A stretch of DNA of 64,000 nt from Burkholderia seminalis DSM 23518 (GTDB lineage Bacteria; Pseudomonadota; Gammaproteobacteria; Burkholderiales; Burkholderiaceae). Positions 55,605 through 63,691 of the stretch are shown in pieces. Location: contig NZ_CADFDK010000002.1 in the NCBI RefSeq assembly GCF_902832885.1, positions 682,001 through 746,000 of the forward strand. Direction: 5' to 3'. The position numbers and the translations under genes are program-made. The notes under the pieces were generated by a model. That model was not told the origin of the DNA. It was given only the letters and a program-made list of their open reading frames with translations, and made no database searches. The stretch's first letter is position 1. The number at the start of each line of letters is the position of its first letter.

Positions 55605-57452
55605 CTAATCGACGCCGTACGGGCGAGCAGGGTTTGTGCCTGCGCCCGGCATTCGCGGGCCGTTGCCCAGTGCGAGGTCGACGACGACGGGATCGTGGTC
55701 CGATGACCGATACGCGTCGGGTGCGTAATAGGACGACCGATGCGCGGCCGTTTTGTAATCGGGCACCGGTTGCAGGGCAAACGGTTCATCGGCGTTGATG
55801 TGCCAGACGTGCACGGCCCTGACGCGCGCGGCCAGGCCCGGCGTCGCGAGCGCGTGATCGAGGCTGCCTGCTTCGCCGCCGAATACGTAGCTGTACGCAG
55901 TATCACCGACGAAGCGTGCCACCAGGTTCGTATAGCCGCGCGCTTCGAGCGCACGAACGGGGTCTTCCTTCGCATAGCTGTTCAGGTCGCCGATCAGCAG
56001 CACGCCGTCGGCCGCGGCGCCCGTCGGCGACGTGGCGAGCCAGTCGGCGACGCGCACGGCTGCCCGCGTGCGGGCCGCATTCCAGCAGCCCTGGCCGTCC
56101 GACTGGTCGCGATTTGCGCCGCTCGCGTTCGGGCAGTTCTTCGACTTCAGGTGATTGACCGCGACCGTGAACGCACGTGTGCCGCCGACGCGCCGGAATG
56201 TCTGCGCGAGCGGCGGCCGGTGCCGGCCGCCCAGCGTGACGGTGGCGGCGCGCCCGACCGGTTCGACCGCGCGGCTGTCGTACAGCAGCGCCACCGCGAT
56301 CGCATCGTCGCCGAGCCGCGCGGTACCGGGATCGACCGCGCGCCAGCCGTCGCCGAGTTGCGTGGCGAGACGCCGCACGGCGCTCGTGTCGCCGTGGCCG
56401 TTGTTCGCGATTTCCATCAGCCCGATCACGTCGGCGTCCAGCGCGCGCAACGCCGCGACGATCTTTGCTTCCTGCCGCGCGAATGCCGCGGGTGATTTTG
56501 CGCCGCGATCGGCCGCTGCGCCGAATCCGCCGCCGTGGCCGTCGCCGTTGAAATAGTTGAAAACGTTGAACGACACGATGCGCACGTCGGCGTCGGGATG
56601 CCGGCGTGGCGCATCGGTACGCGGATTCGTCGCGGCGTCGAACACCGGTGGTGCGCCGGCGGCCGGTTGCAGGCGCCACGCGCCGTAGCGCAGCTCGAGC
56701 ACGCCTTCGACGCCGCGCACCGTGTAGCCCGCGCGCAGCGTGTTGGCGGCGCTCAGTGCGGGTGGCGGATAGCGGACTGCCGTGCGATCGAGGCGGTTCG
56801 AGCCGTCGTCGAGCACGATGCGGTTGCGCGCGTTGGCCGCCGCGCGCGCCGCGGCCTCGGCGGGCGGCGCGACCTGGGTCGGGATGCGCAGCCGGCCGTT
56901 GCTGAGCACGACGCTGCCGTAGCGGCCGAGTTCGTGCGTGTCGCTGACGGTCAGCGTTTGCGGCAGGCGCACCAGCATGCTTTCGTGCGCGGCCAGCACG
57001 TCCGGCGTGGCGACCGGCAGCGTGAGCGTGGCGGGCGTGACCGTCTGCCCGCGTGCGCAGACGGCGATGCCGCCCGTCAGCGTGAATTGCGTGCGGCCGT
57101 ATCGATCGTCGACCCGGCCGGTGAGATGCACGAGATCGCCGGCGTTCGCGCGTGCGTTCGGCGCGTATACGAACAGGCCTTCCGGGACGCCCGGCGTGCG
57201 CTTGCGCCGCGCGTCGGCCTGCTGGACGAAGAAGCCGCCGAGGCCGTCGGCCCCGCCGAACGCCGCCGTGACGACGGCCTCGATCGACGTCGTGTGCCCT
57301 GCCGCCGGCGACGGGCCGCCGGCGCGGCGCAGGTCGGCAATCGCCGAGGTCGCGCCGCCGCAGCCGGCGCTGACCGGCAGCGCGGCCCCGGCCGGGCGGA
57401 CGAAGAGGGCGGGCAACAGCGCAACGGCAAGCAGCGGCGGCAGGCGTGACAT
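55605..57452 (-). CDS. Secreted endonuclease/exonuclease/phosphatase-family nuclease
   Basis: A 615-residue exported nuclease of the ExeM/NucH type. A signal peptide (about residues 1-23) precedes an OB-fold-like region (GDLVHLTGRVDDRYGRTQFT). The EEP catalytic domain starts near residue 290 with VRIVSFNVFNYFN. Metal and catalytic residues are seen in DADVIGLMEIANNG, VNHLKSK, LLIGDLNSYAKEDP and the final YRSSDHDPVVVDL. The ATG at 57452 has GAGGACC upstream. Secreted nucleases of this type degrade extracellular DNA for phosphate or biofilm release. It stands alone. Confidence 0.93.
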   Translation of the reverse strand: MSRLPPLLAVALLPALFVRPAGAALPVSAGCGGATSAIADLRRAGGPSPAAGHTTSIEAVVTAAFGGADGLGGFFVQQADARRKRTPGVPEGLFVYAPNARANAGDLVHLTGRVDDRYGRTQFTLTGGIAVCARGQTVTPATLTLPVATPDVLAAHESMLVRLPQTLTVSDTHELGRYGSVVLSNGRLRIPTQVAPPAEAAARAAANARNRIVLDDGSNRLDRTAVRYPPPALSAANTLRAGYTVRGVEGVLELRYGAWRLQPAAGAPPVFDAATNPRTDAPRRHPDADVRIVSFNVFNYFNGDGHGGGFGAAADRGAKSPAAFARQEAKIVAALRALDADVIGLMEIANNGHGDTSAVRRLATQLGDGWRAVDPGTARLGDDAIAVALLYDSRAVEPVGRAATVTLGGRHRPPLAQTFRRVGGTRAFTVAVNHLKSKNCPNASGANRDQSDGQGCWNAARTRAAVRVADWLATSPTGAAADGVLLIGDLNSYAKEDPVRALEARGYTNLVARFVGDTAYSYVFGGEAGSLDHALATPGLAARVRAVHVWHINADEPFALQPVPDYKTAAHRSSYYAPDAYRSSDHDPVVVDLALGNGPRMPGAGTNPARPYGVD

Positions 57453-57648
57453 GGGGCGGTCCTCGGGAAGAAAATCCGACAGTTCGGGCCTGCATCCTGA
57501 AGGCAAAATGTCAGGAAGCGGCCGAATTGGCCGTCAGGCCAGTGCCGATCGGCCAACGATGTCGGCCGGCCGCATCGCGGCTGTTACGCTTTCGCATCGG
57601 GTGCCGCGTGCCGATCGCTGCCGCGCCCCGTCCCCACAGGAGAAATCC

Positions 57649-58002
57649 ATGTCTTACATGCTGTTGATTGTCGAACCGACCGAACAGCGCGCCGAGCGCA
57701 CGCTCGACGAAGGTCAGGCGCTGTACGCGCGGATGGTCGATTTCGCCGAGACGTTGAAGGCGCGCGGCGTGCTGCGCGGCGTCGAGTCGCTGGAGCGCTC
57801 CGAGCGCGGCACGCGCGTGCAGGTGCGCGACGGCGAGACGCGCCTGCTCGACGGCCCGTTCGCGGAGGCAAAGGAAATGGTCGGCGGCTTCTTCCTCGTC
57901 GATGTCGACACGCGCGAAGAGGCGATCGAGATCGCGCGCCAGTGCCCGGCCGCGCAATGGTGCACGGTCGAGGTTCGGGCGGTGGGGCCGTGCTTCCTGT
58001 AA
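57649..58002 (+). CDS. YCII-related DGPF-domain protein (first copy)
   Basis: A 117-residue protein with the DGPF motif in LLDGPFAEAKEMVGGFFLVD. Such proteins are a hallmark of ECF42-type sigma-factor clusters, but their function is unknown. An ACAGGAG site precedes the ATG at 57649. It stands first in a plus-strand set of DGPF, DGPF, VOC and sigma factor, 125 nt ahead of the next gene. A weak TGTCAG-N17-CGTC promoter-like pair lies at 57509-57535. Confidence 0.92.
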   Translation: MSYMLLIVEPTEQRAERTLDEGQALYARMVDFAETLKARGVLRGVESLERSERGTRVQVRDGETRLLDGPFAEAKEMVGGFFLVDVDTREEAIEIARQCPAAQWCTVEVRAVGPCFL

Positions 58003-58042
58003 CGACGGCGACCCGGTATTTACCCTGATGCGTCGCGGCGCG

Positions 58043-58069
58043 TGTCGATCCGGCCGTCTTTCGTCCGTC
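58043..58069 (+). promoter_or_regulatory. Candidate ECF42-type promoter
   Basis: TGTCGA (58043-58048) followed 17 nt later by CGTC (58066-58069) fits the TGTCGA / CG-A/T-C promoter described for ECF42 sigma factors. It lies 59 nt before the second DGPF gene, whose operon encodes the sigma factor itself, consistent with autoregulation. Confidence 0.5.
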
Positions 58070-58127
58070 GTCCGGATAAGGCCCCGATGAACGGGCGCCT
58101 CCTGCCATCGACGACAAGGAGTACACG

Positions 58128-58547
58128 ATGCGATTCATGATCATGATCCGGGCGAACGCCGTCAGCGAATCCGACGCGTTGCCGGACAACCGGCTGGTCG
58201 AGGCCATGACCGTCTATCACGAGGAACTGGCCAAGGCGGGCGTGCTGCTCGACGCGAACGGGCTGCGGCCGAGCGCGCGCGGCTGGCGCGTGCGCTACAC
58301 GGGCGGCAAGGGCACGGTGGTCGACGGGCCGTTTGCCGAAACGAAGGAACTGATCGCCGGTTACACGCTGATCCAGGTGCGTTCGCGCGACGAGGCGCTC
58401 GAATGGACGCGGCGGTTTCCCGCGCCGTTCGGTGCCGAGATGGATTGCGAGATCGAGGTGCGGCCGCTGTTCGAACTCGACGACCTCACGCCGAGCGATG
58501 CGGTCGAGCGGTTCCGCGATCTCCACGTCGGCCGCGCCGGCGCCTGA
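58128..58547 (+). CDS. YCII-related DGPF-domain protein (second copy)
   Basis: A 139-residue protein with DGPF in TVVDGPFAETKELIAGYTLI. It differs from the first copy by a C-terminal tail (FELDDLTPSDAVERFRDLHV). The opening MRFMIMIRANAVSESDALP is typical of the PhnB/YCII relatives found next to ECF42 genes. An ACAAGGAG site precedes the ATG. It leads a run of closely spaced genes (38 nt to the VOC gene, then a 4-nt overlap with the sigma factor) and has its own ECF42-like promoter. Confidence 0.92.
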   Translation: MRFMIMIRANAVSESDALPDNRLVEAMTVYHEELAKAGVLLDANGLRPSARGWRVRYTGGKGTVVDGPFAETKELIAGYTLIQVRSRDEALEWTRRFPAPFGAEMDCEIEVRPLFELDDLTPSDAVERFRDLHVGRAGA

Positions 58548-58585
58548 GCGTCCACGTCGATTCAACTTCACCGGGAGCACCCGTC

Positions 58586-59002
58586 ATGCACAAGATGGTC
58601 TTCATCAACCTGCCCGTGGCCGACCTGCCGCGCTCGAAGGCGTTCTACCAGGCCCTCGGCTTCGAAGTCGTGCCGGCCTATACCAACGACCAGGCCGCCT
58701 GCATCAAGATCAGCGACACGATCTTCGCGATGCTGCTCGTGCGGCCGTTCTTCCAGACCTTTACCGGCAAGACGATCATCGATCCGGCGACGCAGGTGCA
58801 GGTGCTGTCGTGCCTGTCGTGCGACAGCCGCGCCGAGGTCGACGCGATCGTCGCGAAGGCGCTCGCGGCCGGCGGCTCCGCGCCGCAGGCCCCGCGCGAG
58901 TATCCGAACATGTACGGCCACGGGTTCGACGATCCGGACGGCCACGCATGGGAGCTGATGGCCATGCCGCTGGACGCGTCGGGCCAGGGGCAGGCGTCGT
59001 GA
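58586..59002 (+). CDS. VOC-superfamily (glyoxalase/extradiol-like) protein
   Basis: A 138-residue VOC protein. The fold is recognised from MVFINLPVADLPRSKAFYQA LGF-type opening, the block SDTIFAMLLVRPFFQTFTGK and the closing FDDPDGHAWELMAM, which holds a metal-binding Glu. It is a member of the lactoylglutathione-lyase-related group; the substrate is unknown. Its stop overlaps the GTG start of the sigma-factor gene by 4 nt, so it is tightly coupled to that gene. VOC proteins are frequent neighbours of ECF42 sigma factors, together with DGPF proteins. Confidence 0.92.
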   Translation: MHKMVFINLPVADLPRSKAFYQALGFEVVPAYTNDQAACIKISDTIFAMLLVRPFFQTFTGKTIIDPATQVQVLSCLSCDSRAEVDAIVAKALAAGGSAPQAPREYPNMYGHGFDDPDGHAWELMAMPLDASGQGQAS

Positions 59003-60267
59003 CGCTTGAGGCGACGCATCGTGCGATCGAAGCGGTCTGGCGGATCGAGGCGCCGAAGATCATCGCGCGTGCCGCGCGCGTGGTGCGCGACGTCGGCGTG
59101 GCCGAGGAACTGGCGCAGGACACGCTCGTCGCGGCGCTCGAACACTGGCCCGTCGACGGCGTGCCCGACAATCCGGCCGCGTGGCTGATGACGGCCGTGA
59201 AGCGCCGCGCGCTCGACCGTGTCCGGCAGGAGTCGCTGCATGCGGCGAAGCGCGACCAGCTCGGTCACGAGATGGACGCGCTCGAAGCGCACATCGTCCC
59301 CGACATCGCGGAGGCGCTCGCCGACGCGAGCGAGGACGACATCGGCGACGACCTGCTGCGGCTGATCTTCACGTCGTGCCACCCGGTGCTGTCGACCGAT
59401 GCGCGGGTCGCGCTGACGCTGCGGCTGCTCGGCGGGCTGACGACCGGCGAGATCGCACGTGCGTTCCTGACGCCCGAGCCGACGATCGCGCAGCGGATCG
59501 TGCGGGCGAAGCGCACGCTGTCGGCCGCGCACGTGCCGTTCGAGGTGCCGGCCGCCGATGCACGGCCGGCGCGGCTCGCGTCGGTGCTCGAAGTGATCTA
59601 CCTCGTGTTCAACGAAGGCCATGCGGCGACCGCCGGCGACGACTGGACGCGTCCGGCGCTGTGCGACGAAGCGCTGCGGCTCGGCCGCGTGCTGGCCGGG
59701 CTCGCGCCGGACGAGAGCGAAGTGCTCGGGCTCGTCGCGCTGATGGAACTGCAGGCGTCGCGCATGCATGCGCGCACCGATGCGCAGGGCCGGCCGGTGC
59801 TGCTGCTCGATCAGGATCGCAGCCGCTGGGATCCGCTGCTGATCCGGCGCGGCCTCGCGGCGCTGGAGCGGGCGACCAAGCTCGGCGGCGTGCGCGGGCC
59901 GTATGCGCTGCAGGCCGCGCTGGCGGCCTGCCATGCGCGTGCGCGGCAGGCGTCGGATACCGACTGGGCGCAGATCGTCGCGCTGTACGACGCGCTCGCC
60001 GAGGTTGCCCCGTCGCCGGTCGTCGAGTTGAATCGCGCGGTGGCGGTGGGAATGGCGTTCGGGCCGGCCGCGGCCCTCGACATCGTCGATGCGTTGCGCG
60101 ACGATCCCGCGCTCGCGCGTTATCACTGGCTGCCGAGCGTGCGCGGCGACCTGCTGGCCAAGCTCGGCCGCACCGACGAAGCCCGGCTGGAGTTCCGGCG
60201 CGCGGCGGACATGACGCGCAACGCGCGCGAACGCGAATTACTGCTCAAGCGCGCGACCGATGCCTGA
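58999..60267 (+). CDS. ECF-type sigma factor with TPR-like C-terminal extension (ECF42 group)
   Basis: A 422-residue sigma factor. Region 2 starts near residue 15 ([20 protein letters not shown], then DTLVAALEHWPVDGVPDNPA and MTAVKRRALDRVRQE). Region 4 lies near 130-190 (LRLLGGLTTGEIARAFLTPE, TIAQRIVRAKRTL). A long helical C-terminal part (about 200-422) with repeat-like helices is the ECF42 hallmark. No anti-sigma gene is present, as is usual for this group; the extension is thought to control activity. The GTG start at 58999 overlaps the VOC gene. The two upstream DGPF genes are the expected targets. Confidence 0.93.
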   Translation: MTLEATHRAIEAVWRIEAPKIIARAARVVRDVGVAEELAQDTLVAALEHWPVDGVPDNPAAWLMTAVKRRALDRVRQESLHAAKRDQLGHEMDALEAHIVPDIAEALADASEDDIGDDLLRLIFTSCHPVLSTDARVALTLRLLGGLTTGEIARAFLTPEPTIAQRIVRAKRTLSAAHVPFEVPAADARPARLASVLEVIYLVFNEGHAATAGDDWTRPALCDEALRLGRVLAGLAPDESEVLGLVALMELQASRMHARTDAQGRPVLLLDQDRSRWDPLLIRRGLAALERATKLGGVRGPYALQAALAACHARARQASDTDWAQIVALYDALAEVAPSPVVELNRAVAVGMAFGPAAALDIVDALRDDPALARYHWLPSVRGDLLAKLGRTDEARLEFRRAADMTRNARERELLLKRATDA

Positions 60268-60492
60268 TGCATGAGGCATGACCCACGCGGAGCGCGCCGA
60301 ACGCATGGTCCCGACACCACCCGCGCCCCCACCCGACACTATCGCGCGCATTGAAAAAGCCTATTGGGGGATGCGAACGCGAGCGCCTAGATTGAAGAGC
60401 ACGATGTGCGCGCCCCGGCACACGCATCGTTCCCCACATACTTCATCGGCCCGGCTTCGCACGCGGCCGCGCCGACTCGAACGGAGGCGCAA

Positions 60493-60915
60493 ATGGCTCA
60501 ACTCAAGGGCAGCAAAACCGAAGAGAACCTGAAGGCCGCATTCGCGGGTGAATCGCAGGCGAACCGGCGCTATCTGTATTTCGCTTCGAAGGCCGACGTC
60601 GAAGGGCAGAACGACGTCGCCGCGCTGTTCCGCTCGACCGCCGAAGGCGAAACGGGCCATGCGCACGGCCATCTCGAATACCTGGAAGCGGTCGGCGATC
60701 CGGCCACGGGCTTGCCGTTCGGTTCGTCGCGGCTGAATCTCGAATCGGCGATCGCCGGCGAGACGCACGAATACACCGACATGTATCCGGGCATGGCGAA
60801 GACCGCGCGGGACGAAGGCTTCGACGAAATCGCGAACTGGTTCGAAACGCTGGCGAAAGCCGAACGCAGCCACGCGAACCGCTATACGAAGGCGCTGGAC
60901 AGTCTCGTCGACTGA
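60493..60915 (+). CDS. Rubrerythrin (diiron domain only)
   Basis: A 140-residue ferritin-like protein, a peroxide-reducing rubrerythrin without the C-terminal rubredoxin domain. Diiron ligands fit Glu20 (AGESQANRR), Glu53 and His56 ([10 protein letters not shown]), Glu90/Glu93 (AGETHEYTD), and Glu124 and His127 (KAERSHANR). The ATG at 60493 has a CGGAGGC site. It heads a three-gene plus-strand set with an Fe-S oxidoreductase and DUF3501. Because its own rubredoxin is missing, electrons must come from another protein; the downstream Fe-S protein is a good candidate. Confidence 0.95.
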   Translation: MAQLKGSKTEENLKAAFAGESQANRRYLYFASKADVEGQNDVAALFRSTAEGETGHAHGHLEYLEAVGDPATGLPFGSSRLNLESAIAGETHEYTDMYPGMAKTARDEGFDEIANWFETLAKAERSHANRYTKALDSLVD

Positions 60916-61037
60916 CGGGCCGCCGCGGGCCGCACGGCATCGCCGCGCGGCCGGCATGCGGCCGGCCGTTCGTTCATCGCTGCCCGCCGCGCGCGGGCGG
61001 CGCGCTCGCGCGCATGCGCGCCACGCTGGAGCGCCCC

Positions 61038-62375
61038 ATGCCCCACAAGGAAGGCAGTCTCGAAGCCCCGACCCGGCATCCGCTCGACTGGCAGTCCGAT
61101 GCGTTCTACGACCAGGCCGCGATCGATGCGGAAATGACGCGCGTGTTCGACATCTGCGCCGGGTGCCGGCGTTGCGTGTCGCTGTGCGGCGCGTTTCCGG
61201 CGCTGTTCGACCTGGTCGACGACACGCCGATGGGCGACATCGAGGAAGTGCCGAAGGCAGCGTTCGGCAAGGTCGTCGACCAGTGTTATTTGTGCGACCT
61301 CTGCTACATGACGAAATGCCCGTACGTGCCGCCGCACGCATGGAACGTCGACTTCCCGCACCTGATGCTGCGCGGCAAGGCCGCGCGCTACCGGCGCGGC
61401 GAAGTGGCGTTGCGCGACAAGGTGCTGTCGAATACAGATGCGCTCGGTCATTTCGCGGGCATTCCGATCGTCACGCAGGCCGTCAACGCGGTGAACCGCA
61501 CGCCGCCCGCCCGCCACGCGCTCGAAGCGGCGCTCGGCGTCGATCGCGACGCATGGCTGCCGGAGTTCGCGCCGCGCAAGTTCCGGCGCGCCGCGCAGCG
61601 CTCCGGCAACCCGCCCGTGCGCGACGGTGAACGCACGCCCGGCAAGGTCGCGATCTACGCGACGTGCTACGTGAATTTCAACGAACCGGGCATCGGCCAC
61701 GATCTGCTCGCGATCCTCGCGCATAACGACATCCCGTACGAACTCGTCGCGCGCGAAGCCTGCTGCGGCATGCCGCTGCTCGAGCAGGGCAACCTCGCGG
61801 GCGTGGCCGCGAAGAAGGCCGCGAACATCCCGGTGCTCGAACGCTATGCGCGCGAAGGCTACGCGCTGATCGGCGCGATTCCGAGCTGCGTGCTGATGTA
61901 CAAGAGCGAGCTGCCGCTGATGTTCCCCGGCGACGACGCGGTGCGCGCGGCGGCCGATGCGTTCTGGGATCCGTTCGAATACGTGATCGCGCGGCATCGC
62001 GACGGGCTGCTGAAGACCGATTTCAAGACCGGCCTCGGCACCGTGTCGTATCACGTGCCGTGCCATGCGCGCGTGCAGAACATCGGCCGCAAGACCGCCG
62101 ACGCGCTGTCGCTCGTGCCCGATACGCGCGTGAACGTCGTCGAGCGTTGCTCGGGGCATGCGGGCACGTTCGGCGTGAAGAAGGAATTTCATGCGGACGC
62201 GATGCGGATCGGCGCACCCGTGTTCAAGGCGATGGCCGAGCCGCGGCCGGACGTCGTGTCGTCCGACTGCGCGCTGGCCGGCCATCACATCGTGCAGGGC
62301 ATCGACGAGAAGGGGCTGCCGTCCGCGCCGCTCGCGCATCCGCTCACGCTGCTGCGCCGCGCCTACGGCGTCTGA
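61038..62375 (+). CDS. Fe-S oxidoreductase with two CCG domains (GlpC/HdrB-like)
   Basis: A 445-residue protein. Two ferredoxin-like cysteine clusters are near the N-terminus: Cys40-x2-Cys43-x2-Cys46-x3-Cys50, and Cys83-x2-Cys86-x2-Cys89-x4-Cys94-Pro. Two CCG-type domains follow, with REACCGMPL (about residue 241) and VPCHAR plus ERCSGHAGTFG (about 340 and 371), as in the HdrB and GlpC families. The ATG at 61038 has a CTGGAG site. It probably moves electrons between a soluble donor and the rubrerythrin. It is not annotated by a specific substrate. Confidence 0.9.
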   Translation: MPHKEGSLEAPTRHPLDWQSDAFYDQAAIDAEMTRVFDICAGCRRCVSLCGAFPALFDLVDDTPMGDIEEVPKAAFGKVVDQCYLCDLCYMTKCPYVPPHAWNVDFPHLMLRGKAARYRRGEVALRDKVLSNTDALGHFAGIPIVTQAVNAVNRTPPARHALEAALGVDRDAWLPEFAPRKFRRAAQRSGNPPVRDGERTPGKVAIYATCYVNFNEPGIGHDLLAILAHNDIPYELVAREACCGMPLLEQGNLAGVAAKKAANIPVLERYAREGYALIGAIPSCVLMYKSELPLMFPGDDAVRAAADAFWDPFEYVIARHRDGLLKTDFKTGLGTVSYHVPCHARVQNIGRKTADALSLVPDTRVNVVERCSGHAGTFGVKKEFHADAMRIGAPVFKAMAEPRPDVVSSDCALAGHHIVQGIDEKGLPSAPLAHPLTLLRRAYGV

Positions 62376-62403
62376 CGACGCCCGCCATCCTCGAGGACCT
62401 CTC

Positions 62404-62985
62404 ATGACGCTGACCCGCGACTCCCTGCTGACGCTCGAGGCGTACGCGAAGATCCGCCGGACCGAACACGCGCGGCTCGTCGCGTACAAGCGCCGCCGCG
62501 CGGTGGCGCTCGGCAACCATCTGCGCTTCCTGTTCGAGGACGAGACGACGATCCGCTATCAGATCCAGGAGATGCTGCACATCGAGAAGATCTTCGACGA
62601 GGCAGGCATCGAAGGCGAGCTGGACGCGTATCTGCCGCTGATACCCGACGGCACCAACCTGAAGGCGACGATGCAGATCGAATACGAGCACGAGGCCGAG
62701 CGGCGCGCGGCGCTCGCGCGGCTGATCGGCGTCGAGGATCGCGTGTACGTGCGGGTCGACGGGCATGCGAGCGTCTACGCGATCGCCGACGAGGATCTCG
62801 AGCGCGACACCGCCGAGAAGACGTCGGCCGTGCACTTCGTGCGTTTCGAACTCGACGCGCCGATGCGCGCGGCGCTCAAGGGCGGGGCGGCGCTGTCGAT
62901 CGGCTGCGATCATCCTGCCTATACGATGCAGCCGCAGCGCATCGACGCGGACGTGACCGCATCGCTGGCCGGCGACCTGCGCTGA
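62404..62985 (+). CDS. DUF3501 family protein
   Basis: A 193-residue soluble protein of DUF3501, function unknown. Conserved blocks are RRAVALGNHLRFLFEDETTI, then YQIQEMLHIEKIFDEAGIEG, and FVRFELDAPMRAALKGGAAL. No cysteine cluster or membrane segment is visible. It begins 28 nt after the Fe-S protein gene, with an ACCTCTC region rather than a strong ribosome site, and ends the unit. DUF3501 genes commonly accompany rubrerythrin and CCG-domain genes, so the three probably work together. Confidence 0.9.
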   Translation: MTLTRDSLLTLEAYAKIRRTEHARLVAYKRRRAVALGNHLRFLFEDETTIRYQIQEMLHIEKIFDEAGIEGELDAYLPLIPDGTNLKATMQIEYEHEAERRAALARLIGVEDRVYVRVDGHASVYAIADEDLERDTAEKTSAVHFVRFELDAPMRAALKGGAALSIGCDHPAYTMQPQRIDADVTASLAGDLR

Positions 62986-63197
62986 CCGAGCGCCGCGCGT
63001 CCCGCGCGCCCGGTTTCCGCCGTTCCGTTCCGACCCGAAACAGGGGGGCCGCCCGGCTGTCGCCGCGAAGATGTAACACGCGTCACGAATTTGCACGCGG
63101 AGACATACCGTGCATCGCGCGTCACCGCCCTTTCATCACTCGCAGAGAAACAATATCAAGATTGTGTACGAAGATAATCACGGCGAACGGAAATTGA

Positions 63198-63252
63198 ATG
63201 ATTTACCGATTCGTGAATCTCTCGTTACGAATTTTCCCATGATTTACCGATT
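63198..63252. repeat. Direct repeat ATGATTTACCGATT spaced 41 bp
   Basis: ATGATTTACCGATT occurs at 63198-63211 and again at 63239-63252. The start-to-start distance of 41 bp is close to four helical turns, which puts both copies on the same face of the DNA and suits cooperative protein binding. Confidence 0.6.
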
Positions 63253-63521
63253 TTAGGCAGCAGTTCCGGCGATTGTTGCCGGCAAGGGTCGGACCAGCCT
63301 GTAACCGGTTATTTCAAGCCATTCTTCATACCCTGTAGAGCCCCGCCAGGCGGGCCTTTGCAGCGACGGGCATAAAGATCTCGCAAAAAAATTCAAGCGT
63401 AAATGGATTGCGCATCAATGGCAGGTTGTTTCAGTGCGTAACATTAAGTCATTGTCATATTGAGATAAACCCTGAGGATGGTATGCTTCGTGCACAAAAA
63501 TTCCCACATTGGAGTGAGACC

Positions 63522-63560
63522 GTGATTTGTGCGCCATTGCCGGGAATCACGGCACCGTAA
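63522..63560 (+). CDS. Possible 12-codon upstream ORF (leader peptide)
   Basis: A GTG at 63522 with GGAG at 63511-63514 starts 12 codons (product MICAPLPGITAP) and stops with TAA at 63558-63560. The last three sense codons overlap the left arm of the hairpin at 63550-63573, so translation would affect folding. It is short and speculative. Confidence 0.3.
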   Translation: MICAPLPGITAP

Positions 63561-63641
63561 AAGTGCGGTGCCGAGCCGGCATGCACAACACCGGATAACC
63601 ATAATGTGCAACCTGGCCGCCCCCGCGACGCGAAGTGTCGC
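63538..63641 (+). ncRNA. Structured 5' leader with three hairpins upstream of the DUF4096 gene
   Basis: Hairpin 1 pairs CGGCACCG (63550-63557) with CGGTGCCG (63566-63573) and an outer TGCCGG (63538-63543) with CCGGCA (63576-63581). Hairpin 2 pairs TGCACA (63582-63587) with TGTGCA (63605-63610). Hairpin 3 pairs GCGAC (63625-63629) with GTCGC (63637-63641). None has a U tract, so this is a candidate cis-regulatory leader rather than a terminator. Confidence 0.5.
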
Positions 63642-63691
63642 AATGGCGCCGCCAATCGCAGCCCGGCCTGGCTGCGTGGAGAGATCTACTA

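Larger units (their letters stand above)
62986..63691. other. Long AT-rich intergenic region with repeats and structured leader
   Basis: These 706 bp hold no gene of normal size. From about 63120 the GC content falls well below the surroundings. Contents are a 14-bp direct repeat (63198 and 63239), a possible 12-codon upstream ORF (63522-63560), and three consecutive hairpins (63538-63641) leading to the start codon at 63692. It is unusually long and structured for this compact region. Confidence 0.7.
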
